Positions 1 to 4,872 of a DNA stretch of 6,150 nt are shown here, piece by piece. The position numbers and the translations under genes were made by a program. Location: contig JAUQPV010000162.1 in the NCBI GenBank assembly GCA_030550225.1, forward strand, positions 1 to 6,150, written 5' to 3'. Each line of letters starts with the position of its first letter. The stretch's first letter is position 1. Below the pieces are notes generated by a model. The model was not told the DNA's origin. It made no database searches and worked only from the letters and a program-made list of their open reading frames with translations. The DNA comes from Acidobacteriota bacterium. Its GTDB lineage: Bacteria > Acidobacteriota > HRBIN11.

Positions 1-2385
1 CGCATCGTCACGCCGGGGACGTTCCTCGGGGACGAGGGTCCTGAGGCCGCCTACTTAGCCGGTCTAGTCCTCCATCGGGATCGGCTGGGCGTGGCCTTCC
101 TGAACGTCGCCGACGGCGAGGTCGTCACGTGCGAAATCCCCGTGGCGGAGGCCGCCGACCGGCTGGCGGACCTCTGGTCCCGGTTCCCCGTCTCAGAGGT
201 CCTCTACCCCGAGGGATGGCCGCCGGAACGGTGCCACCGCTGGCAAGGCTCGAACGGTCCGTCGGTCCCCTGGACGCCGGTCCCGGACTGGGTGACCGAC
301 CCGGCCTACGCTCGGGAGTTGTGTCGACGGGTCTTCCGGGTTGAGTCCCTGCAGGCCTTTGACCTGGAAGACCGACCGGTCGCCTGTGCGGCCGTCGGGA
401 CGGTCCTTCACTACCTGGAAGAGACCCAGCGGGTCCCGGCCCTTCATGTTCGGACGGTCCGTCATCTGTCGGTCGAGCGGGCCCTGGTCCTGGATGCGGC
501 GACGGTCCGAAACCTGGAGCTCGTCCGGAACCTGGCCGACGGTACGACGCATGGCACGTTGTTCGGCGTCCTGAATCACACGCAGACGCCGATGGGCCAG
601 CGCCTCCTGATGGACTGGATCCTCCAGCCCCTGCAAGACCGGGTAGCCATCGAGCGGCGGTTGGACGCCGTCGAGGCTCTGGTCGGGCGGCCGGCCGACT
701 TGGAGGAACTCCGCCGGCGCCTGCGGCCGATCCCAGATTTATCCCGTATCGTGGCCCGCATTGGCGTCGGCACGGCCACGCCTCGGGACCTCGCTCGGCT
801 TCGGGAGGGCCTGGCTCAGCTTCCGGCCGTCTGGCAGTGCTTGCAGGCCTGGCCGCCCCGGGGTCTCCTGGAGGAGCTGATCGAACCGCCCGGCGATGAA
901 GTCCAAGCCCTGGCCGACGAGCTCCGCCGGGCCTTGATCGATGACCCGCCCCCGCATACGAAGGACGGCGGCTTCATCCGGGATGGTTACGACCCCGAGC
1001 TGGACCGCTATCGGTCCGTCGCCCGAGACAGTCGCCGGGTCCTGCTGGACTTTGAGCGCCGCGAACGTCAGCGGACGGGGATTCCGAACCTGCGGGTCGG
1101 CTACAACCGGGTGTTTGGCTACTACATCGAGGTCACCCGATCCTACCTGGGGCGGGTCCCGGCCGACTACGAACGCCGTCAGACGCTGACCCAGGCCGAG
1201 CGCTTTACGACGCCCGAGCTTCGTCAGTTGGAGGAACAAATCCTCACGGCCGAGGAACGGGCCTTGACCCTCGAGCAGGACCTATTTCAACGGCTCCTGG
1301 AGCGGGCCCGGGCCTGTATTCCGGCCCTCCAGCGGGTCACCGAGCGGGTCGCCCGCCTGGACGTCCTGGCCAATCTGGCCTACGTGGCCTTGCGGCATCA
1401 GTACGTGCGGCCTCACATCCACGAAGGGACGACCCTCGAGATCCGGGGCGGTCGGCACCCCGTCCTGGAAACTCTCCTGACGGACCGGACCTTCGTCCCT
1501 AACGACACGCGTTTGGACCCGACCGACCAGCAGATCATCGTCCTGACGGGTCCCAACATGGGCGGGAAGTCGACCTATCTCCGGCAGGTCGCCCTGATCT
1601 GTCTGATGGCCCAGATGGGGAGCTTCGTCCCGGCCGAGTCAGCGTCCATCGGGCTGGTCGACCGTATCTTCACCCGCGTGGGGGCGACGGACCATCTCAG
1701 CCGGGGCCAGTCGACCTTCATGGTCGAAATGATCGAGACGGCGTACATCGTGCGGAACGCGACGCCCCGGAGCCTCATCCTTTTGGACGAAATCGGACGG
1801 GGGACCAGTACGTTCGACGGGATGGCCATCGCTTGGGCCGTCCTGGAGTATCTCCATGAGCGTTGGCCATCCGGGCCTCGGACCCTCTTCGCGACCCACT
1901 TCCACGAGTTGGTCCATCTGGCCGACCTGTATCCCCGGGTCCGGAACTACGCCGTCGCCGTCCATGAAGACGCCGCAGGGATCACGTTCCTGTACCGTAT
2001 CGTCCCGGGTCCCAGCGATAAGAGCTACGGCGTTCACGTGGCCCGTCGGGCCGGTCTGCCTGACGAGGTCGTCCGCCGGGCCCAGCAAATCCTGGGCGAG
2101 CTGGAAGGCCTGGAGAAAAGCCTCGAGGCGGCCATCGGGCGGGTCTCATCCCCGGAGAGTAACGCCGAGCGGGCGGGTCCGCTGCCGGCCATCAAGCGGC
2201 AAGAGATCGTCCGCCGCCACTGGCCGACCCTCGTCCAGCCGACCCTCCTGGCCATGGACGCCCGATACGCCGCCCTGGAAAAACTGGCCGAGGAACTCCT
2301 TCAAACGGACCTCGACGCCCTTAGTCCCCGCCAGGCCTGGGAATTCCTGGAGCGGTGGCAGAAGCGGCTCCGGAAGCCTCGGTGA
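1..2385 (+). CDS. mutS: DNA mismatch repair protein MutS (5' partial)
   Basis: MutS is the cytoplasmic ATPase that recognises base mismatches and small loops as a clamp-shaped dimer and recruits MutL. The frame is open from base 1 and begins with RIVTPGT, a conserved MutS stretch near the end of the mismatch-binding domain (about residue 110 in E. coli). The Phe-x-Glu mismatch-reading loop and the true start therefore lie upstream, and the GTG at 91 is only an internal codon. Of 794 visible residues, the connector domain comes first, then the lever/core starting near HTQTPMGQRLL. The clamp segment includes GYNRVFGYYIEV. The ABC-type ATPase has Walker A TGPNMGGKST at visible residues 516-525, Walker B LILLDEIGRGT from 592, and the THFHEL switch near 632. 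DKSYGVHVARRAGLP then leads into the C-terminal dimerisation helices, and the tail is a normal length. All nucleotide-binding motifs look intact. The full length would be about 900 residues, slightly longer than E. coli MutS. The gene is followed at once by a repeat-rich spacer. Confidence 0.98.
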   Translation, partial: RIVTPGTFLGDEGPEAAYLAGLVLHRDRLGVAFLNVADGEVVTCEIPVAEAADRLADLWSRFPVSEVLYPEGWPPERCHRWQGSNGPSVPWTPVPDWVTDPAYARELCRRVFRVESLQAFDLEDRPVACAAVGTVLHYLEETQRVPALHVRTVRHLSVERALVLDAATVRNLELVRNLADGTTHGTLFGVLNHTQTPMGQRLLMDWILQPLQDRVAIERRLDAVEALVGRPADLEELRRRLRPIPDLSRIVARIGVGTATPRDLARLREGLAQLPAVWQCLQAWPPRGLLEELIEPPGDEVQALADELRRALIDDPPPHTKDGGFIRDGYDPELDRYRSVARDSRRVLLDFERRERQRTGIPNLRVGYNRVFGYYIEVTRSYLGRVPADYERRQTLTQAERFTTPELRQLEEQILTAEERALTLEQDLFQRLLERARACIPALQRVTERVARLDVLANLAYVALRHQYVRPHIHEGTTLEIRGGRHPVLETLLTDRTFVPNDTRLDPTDQQIIVLTGPNMGGKSTYLRQVALICLMAQMGSFVPAESASIGLVDRIFTRVGATDHLSRGQSTFMVEMIETAYIVRNATPRSLILLDEIGRGTSTFDGMAIAWAVLEYLHERWPSGPRTLFATHFHELVHLADLYPRVRNYAVAVHEDAAGITFLYRIVPGPSDKSYGVHVARRAGLPDEVVRRAQQILGELEGLEKSLEAAIGRVSSPESNAERAGPLPAIKRQEIVRRHWPTLVQPTLLAMDARYAALEKLAEELLQTDLDALSPRQAWEFLERWQKRLRKPR

Positions 2386-2449
2386 TGTCCGGTGTTGGGT
2401 GCTGGGTGTCGGGTAGAAGACCCTAACCAACACCGAATCACCTGACATC
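2384..2449. repeat. Imperfect inverted repeat overlapping the mutS stop codon
   Basis: Three nested complementary arms are visible. The outer arm is GATGTC (2384-2389) with GACATC (2444-2449). The middle arm is CGGTGTTGG (2390-2398) with CCAACACCG (2427-2435), nine pairs without mismatch. The inner arm is GGGT (2411-2414) with ACCC (2420-2423) around an AGAAG loop. An 8-base bulge (2436-2443) and a 12/3-base internal loop interrupt the stem. The outer arm begins inside the TGA stop of mutS. In RNA it could fold and protect or end the mutS transcript, but no T-run follows, so it is not a standard intrinsic terminator. It could instead be a dispersed palindromic element. Confidence 0.6.
2391..2414 (+). 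repeat. Heptamer tandem array GGTGYYG
   Basis: Three and a half 7-bp units are read directly: GGTGTTG (2391-2397), GGTGCTG (2398-2404), GGTGTCG (2405-2411) and a partial GGT. Units differ only at the two pyrimidine positions. The array forms most of the left arm of the surrounding inverted repeat. The right arm contains similar words in the opposite orientation (CACCGAAT, CACCTGA). It is noncoding and lies six bases after the mutS stop. Short 7-bp arrays of this kind are known as spacer repeats in several bacterial groups, and a function is not evident. Confidence 0.75.
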
Positions 2450-2486
2450 CTATCTCCATACGGCCTTCCCACGGCCTATCGGCCGA

Positions 2487-2527
2487 ATCGCTCCGTTGCC
2501 CTACTGCCTTACTGCCTCATTGCCTTT
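2487..2527 (+). repeat. Octamer tandem array (YTGCCYWA-like) upstream of the stress-protein gene
   Basis: Four 8-bp units are visible: TTGCCCTA (2496-2503), CTGCCTTA (2504-2511), CTGCCTCA (2512-2519) and TTGCCTTT (2520-2527). The array sits 22 bases before the downstream ATG and runs straight into a TATAAT box. A gap-free relative lies at 3537-3575 before the next operon. The two share ATCGC, then six unrelated bases, then GCCCTA, then 19 of 22 identical array positions. The element is therefore repeated within the window and always at the gene-proximal end of the spacer. Confidence 0.75.
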
Positions 2528-2532
2528 ATAAT
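2504..2532 (+). promoter_or_regulatory. Possible sigma-70-type promoter for the stress-protein gene
   Basis: A perfect TATAAT -10 hexamer occupies 2527-2532. Seventeen bases upstream is CTGCCT (2504-2509), which matches TTGACA at three of six positions and is itself part of the octamer array. Transcription would then start near 2538-2540. That falls within or just before the Shine-Dalgarno sequence and would give a leader of only about 10 bases. Either the mRNA is nearly leaderless or the box is an AT-rich coincidence. The -10 match is strong and the -35 match is weak. Confidence 0.4.
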
Positions 2533-2535
2533 TAG

Positions 2536-2543
2536 AAGGGGAG
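2536..2543 (+). promoter_or_regulatory. Ribosome binding site deciding the start of the stress-protein gene
   Basis: AAGGGGAG is a strong Shine-Dalgarno match that ends six bases before the ATG at 2550. It supports that ATG over later in-frame starts. Confidence 0.75.
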
Positions 2544-2549
2544 TCACCG

Positions 2550-3437
2550 ATGACCACGTACCTGGTCGGATGGGACCGTTCGCCCAGCGCCGAAAAGGCA
2601 CTGCTCTTCACCGTCGAGACGGCTCGCCGGACGGGAGGTCGGCTCGTCCTGTGGTATGCCGTCGACGTGCCCAAGACTTACCGCCTCCTGACCAGCTACG
2701 GCGGTGCCATGGACCCGTCCATCCATCAGGAGATGAGCCGCTGGCTCGATCAGGTCAAGGCCCATGCCGAGGGCGTCCTTCGGTCTCGGGCGCACACGAT
2801 CGAGGTCCCGAATCTGTCCGTGACCGTCGAGGTATGGACAGGGGACCTCTACGAAGGCCTCATGGACGCCGTCCAACGGTATGACGCCGATTGGATCGTC
2901 TTAGGTCGAGGCCAGGACCCCCATCGCTTGGGAAGCTTTGCCCTGAAGGTCCTGCGCTCGACTTTACGGCCGGTGGCGGTCGTCCCGGAGACTTACGAAC
3001 CGGTCGGCCTGCGCGTCATCGTCGTCCCCGTCGACTGGACGATCCGAAAGAGCGCTGCCCTCCCCCTGGCCCTCGATCTGGCGACCTGTCACAATGCAGA
3101 GGTCCATCTCGTACATGTGATCGAGACTTACTTGCCGGACATACCGGCTGTCATGGAGGCCGCCGTCGAACAGATGGTCCGGGACTCGTTGGACGAATGG
3201 TACCGCCAACAGGCCATCGCGACGGACCGGACGGTCCATCAGGCCTTTCGCCGGGCGGCCGACGCCGGGACCGGCATCTTGCAGTATGCCACTGAAGTCC
3301 ACGCCGATCTCATCGTCATGGACAGCCATGCCCGGGGTCCCCTCATGCACCTGATGTTGGGGAGCGTGGCCGAGAAGGTCCTCCAGCGGGCGACGGTCCC
3401 CGTCATCGTCACGAAGCCGGAGGGCGGGAGGGCCTGA
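2550..3437 (+). CDS. Tandem two-domain universal stress protein (UspA family)
   Basis: This 295-residue cytoplasmic protein contains two UspA-type alpha/beta domains in tandem, residues about 1-147 and 153-290. Such proteins usually bind ATP or respond to stress, but the exact substrate of this one is unknown. Domain 1 opens with the typical strand TYLVGWDRSPSAEKAL and ends with GSFALKVLRSTLRPVAVVPE. Domain 2 opens with LRVIVVPVDWT and ends with LGSVAEKVLQRATVPVIV, a textbook Usp C-terminal helix-strand. The usual nucleotide loop G-x2-G-x9-G-S/T is imperfect in both. In domain 1 the loop from G119 to G128-S129 is about four residues short. In domain 2 both leading glycines are replaced (D258 and A261), while G271-S272 remains. 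ATP binding may be weak or limited to one domain. The gene appears to be a single transcription unit between two repeat-bearing spacers, with a strong ribosome binding site. The family call is firm and the biological role is open. Confidence 0.92.
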   Translation: MTTYLVGWDRSPSAEKALLFTVETARRTGGRLVLWYAVDVPKTYRLLTSYGGAMDPSIHQEMSRWLDQVKAHAEGVLRSRAHTIEVPNLSVTVEVWTGDLYEGLMDAVQRYDADWIVLGRGQDPHRLGSFALKVLRSTLRPVAVVPETYEPVGLRVIVVPVDWTIRKSAALPLALDLATCHNAEVHLVHVIETYLPDIPAVMEAAVEQMVRDSLDEWYRQQAIATDRTVHQAFRRAADAGTGILQYATEVHADLIVMDSHARGPLMHLMLGSVAEKVLQRATVPVIVTKPEGGRA

Positions 3438-3465
3438 TTGGGGATTGCGGATTGCGGATTTGGAA
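3438..3465 (+). repeat. Heptamer tandem array TTGCGGA after the stress-protein gene
   Basis: Four 7-bp units start on the base after the TGA stop: TTGGGGA (3438-3444), TTGCGGA (3445-3451), TTGCGGA (3452-3458) and a degenerate TTTGGAA (3459-3465). It occupies the same place relative to its upstream gene as the GGTGYYG array does after mutS, but the unit is a different word. On the minus strand it reads as repeated IRNPQS-like peptides, which I recall from many spurious small-protein predictions. It is best treated as a noncoding spacer repeat. Confidence 0.75.
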
Positions 3466-3518
3466 TGAAGCGATAAGGGATGCGGGTCGGGACGAGCCTG
3501 GAGATCCCAGCCCCAAGA

Positions 3519-3545
3519 TCCGGCACTGAACACTCCATCGCCGGA
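3519..3545. repeat. Short inverted repeat TCCGGC/GCCGGA
   Basis: Six perfectly complementary bases, TCCGGC (3519-3524) and GCCGGA (3540-3545), flank a 15-base loop. It is a weak hairpin with no T-run after it, and its right arm overlaps the variable six-base block of the octamer element. It could be a modest terminator-like structure after the stress-protein gene or a chance match in GC-rich DNA. Confidence 0.3.
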
Positions 3546-3585
3546 CGGCCCTATTGCCGTACTGCCTTATTGCCTGACTGCCCTG
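3537..3585 (+). repeat. Octamer tandem array upstream of the envelope operon
   Basis: The units are TTGCCGTA (3554-3561), CTGCCTTA (3562-3569), TTGCCTGA (3570-3577) and CTGCCCTG (3578-3585), preceded by a degenerate CGGCCCTA (3546-3553). Positions 3537-3575 align without gaps to 2487-2525 upstream of the stress-protein gene, including the flanking ATCGC and GCCCTA words. It ends 19 bases before the ATG of the TPR gene. Confidence 0.75.
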
Positions 3586-3589
3586 TATC

Positions 3590-3600
3590 TACTATAGGTG
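3590..3600 (+). promoter_or_regulatory. Weak -10-like box and ribosome binding site before the TPR gene
   Basis: TACTAT (3590-3595) matches the -10 consensus at four of six positions, and no good -35 lies 17 bases upstream (TTATTG at 3567-3572). AGGTG (3596-3600) is a modest Shine-Dalgarno sequence four bases from the ATG at 3605. As at the previous gene, the AT-rich box nearly abuts the ribosome binding site, so a promoter here would give a very short leader. The ribosome site is more credible than the promoter. Confidence 0.35.
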
Positions 3601-3604
3601 CACG

Positions 3605-4051
3605 ATGTTGGGACATCGACGAAAATGCCTTAGCGTCCGGGGAATCGGGATGGTCTTGGGCTTCCTGGGTCTGATCGGGACCGGGTGGGCGGCCGAAGTC
3701 ACCCTCCAGCCCCCGCCGGGGAGCCCGGAATGGCTGAGGCAACAAAATGAGCTGGCGATTCGGGCCGCTCGGCAGGCCTATTGGCCGGAGGCTGTATACC
3801 GGTGGTCTAAAATCCTACGCTTCAAACCGGATTGGGCGGCCATTTGGAATAACCTGGCCGTGGCGATGGAAGCGATGGGCCAGTGGGACAAGGCGATGGC
3901 CTATTACCGGAAGGCGATGGAATTGGAGCCGGACAATACGGCCTACCGGGCGAATTACATCCGATTTCGGGAGATCCAGCAGAAGTACCGCAAGGGGGCG
4001 CCCCCGGAGTCTTCAGAGACCCGAAATCCCGGGTCCCCGCCGTTACCCTGA
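3605..4051 (+). CDS. Small exported TPR-repeat protein
   Basis: This 148-residue protein has an N-terminal signal sequence: basic HRRK, then a hydrophobic stretch at about residues 14-26, with likely cleavage near GWA/AE at residue 29. Two tetratricopeptide repeats of exactly 34 residues follow. The first spans residues 43-76 and is divergent; the second spans 77-110 and is a good match (WNNLAVAMEAMGQWDKAMAYY, ending ELEPD). A short helix and a Ser/Pro-rich tail complete it. TPRs form helical scaffolds for protein-protein contacts, so it is probably a periplasmic adaptor; no enzyme motif is seen. I chose the ATG at 3605 because it keeps the basic N-region and has an AGGTG site. The later ATG at 3650 would remove the positive charges. 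It is the first gene of a three-gene operon, 26 bp before the lipoprotein gene. The partner is unknown and is best guessed from those neighbours. Confidence 0.85.
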   Translation: MLGHRRKCLSVRGIGMVLGFLGLIGTGWAAEVTLQPPPGSPEWLRQQNELAIRAARQAYWPEAVYRWSKILRFKPDWAAIWNNLAVAMEAMGQWDKAMAYYRKAMELEPDNTAYRANYIRFREIQQKYRKGAPPESSETRNPGSPPLP

Positions 4052-4055
4052 AGTC

Positions 4056-4065
4056 GAGGTACCTC
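4056..4065. other. Perfect 10-bp palindrome next to a ribosome binding site
   Basis: GAGGTACCTC reads identically on both strands and sits in the 26-bp gap between the TPR and lipoprotein genes, one base before the GGGGAGG Shine-Dalgarno sequence. It has no loop, so it is a DNA dyad rather than an RNA hairpin. It may be chance. Confidence 0.35.
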
Positions 4066-4066
4066 T

Positions 4067-4073
4067 GGGGAGG
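4067..4073 (+). promoter_or_regulatory. Ribosome binding site setting the lipoprotein start
   Basis: GGGGAGG lies four bases before the ATG at 4078. The reading frame is open upstream to 3883, but that part overlaps the TPR gene in another frame and would bury the signal sequence. This site therefore decides for 4078. Confidence 0.75.
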
Positions 4074-4077
4074 ACAC

Positions 4078-4872
4078 ATGGCCCAAACGCGAGGACACAG
4101 GCGTCGGCTTATCGAGCGCTGGACGGCAGGATGGGTCCTGGGCGTCGCCCTGCTGGGCTGGGCCGGCTGTGCTTCACCGGTCATCGAGATCCCCGTGCGA
4201 ATTCCCACGCAGGCTCAGATTCCCTTAAACGATTATGACGCCATCGTCGTGGTCCCCTTCCTGACGTACCGGGACTTTCAGGGGGTCGAGGACGACTCCT
4301 CGATCGACTATGGGGAAGAAGTCCGGTCGATCATTCGAAACGAGCTCCAGAGTCATCTCTCCCAGGCCGTCCTGGCGCCCCGACGGGTCGCGGACCGGCC
4401 CTCCCAAGAGGACCGGCCGGACCCCAAGGCGTGGCAAGACCCGGCCGTGGCCGAGCGGTGGATTCAGGGCCACCTCCAGGGCGTGGCCGAGCTGGAGCAT
4501 GTGACCCGGCCGGCCGTCGTGTTGGGTGTGGTGACCGTCCAGGGTATCCTCCGAGAAGGCGCCGTACCTCAGGAGGAATATCCGCCGCGGCCGACGCCGC
4601 CACCGACGACGCCCCCCGAGCCGTCATCCAGCCGTCGGGGCACAGAGGTCCGGCTCGGTATTCGCTTCTTCCTCTTTGACTGGGCCCATCGGAAGGTCCT
4701 GTACTCGGAAGCCGTCGAGGAGTCCTTACGGACATCGGTGAATCGGATGCACTTGGGCGTCTTCTATGCCTTGCTGGACCGGGTCTTGCCCAAGCTCCTG
4801 AGTAAGGTCGTCCCCGTTTACATTCAAACCGAACGCATTTTAGTCCAAGGCACGCCGGAAGGTCGGCCATGA
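4078..4872 (+). CDS. Putative lipoprotein, possibly CsgG/LpoB-like N-terminal core, proline-rich insert
   Basis: The product has 264 residues. A basic N-region (RGHRRR) is followed by a hydrophobic segment ending LLGWAGC, so C31 is a plausible lipidated cysteine. The Trp at -3 makes this a non-ideal lipobox. After it, YDAIVVVPFLTYRDF and an EEVRSIIRNEL helix resemble the strand-helix start of envelope lipoproteins of the CsgG/LpoB kind. I also recall acidobacterial lipoproteins of similar layout (VxPF start, a middle VVLGVVTVQG strand, and a late 'FDWAHRKVLYSEAVEES' segment). A Pro/Thr-rich stretch at residues 169-182 interrupts the fold and looks like a flexible loop or linker. No catalytic motif is visible. 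It is sandwiched between the TPR gene (26-bp gap) and the metalloprotease gene (ATGA overlap), so translation is probably coupled. The likely site is the periplasmic face of the outer or inner membrane. The fold assignment is inference; the lipoprotein call is moderately firm. Confidence 0.75.
   Translation: MAQTRGHRRRLIERWTAGWVLGVALLGWAGCASPVIEIPVRIPTQAQIPLNDYDAIVVVPFLTYRDFQGVEDDSSIDYGEEVRSIIRNELQSHLSQAVLAPRRVADRPSQEDRPDPKAWQDPAVAERWIQGHLQGVAELEHVTRPAVVLGVVTVQGILREGAVPQEEYPPRPTPPPTTPPEPSSSRRGTEVRLGIRFFLFDWAHRKVLYSEAVEESLRTSVNRMHLGVFYALLDRVLPKLLSKVVPVYIQTERILVQGTPEGRP
4857..4862 (+). promoter_or_regulatory. Ribosome binding site for the metalloprotease gene inside the lipoprotein gene
   Basis: GGAAGG ends six bases before the ATG at 4869. 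That ATG shares four bases (ATGA) with the lipoprotein stop, a layout typical of translational coupling. Confidence 0.65.

Noticed and set aside
91..93. GTG as the mutS start
   Set aside because: The frame is open upstream to base 1 with the conserved RIVTPGT stretch, so the true start is outside the window.
2487..2527. Octamer arrays as a CRISPR
   Set aside because: The units are 8 bp and directly abutting, with no unique spacers.
2386..2549. Standard intrinsic terminator after mutS
   Set aside because: The inverted repeat is interrupted and is followed by TCCTATCTCC rather than a run of T.
2964..3533. Minus-strand open frame of 189 codons across the stress-protein 3' end
   Set aside because: It is antisense to a clear Usp domain, and its N-terminal part translates the heptamer array into IRNPQS-like peptide, a known sign of a spurious prediction.
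3480..3674. Small plus-strand frame spanning the second spacer
   Set aside because: It runs through the octamer array and into the TPR gene in a different frame, has no Shine-Dalgarno sequence, and its product is low-complexity.
3883..4077. Upstream extension of the lipoprotein frame
   Set aside because: It overlaps the TPR gene in another frame, would place the signal sequence internally, and has no better start than the ATG at 4078 with GGGGAGG.
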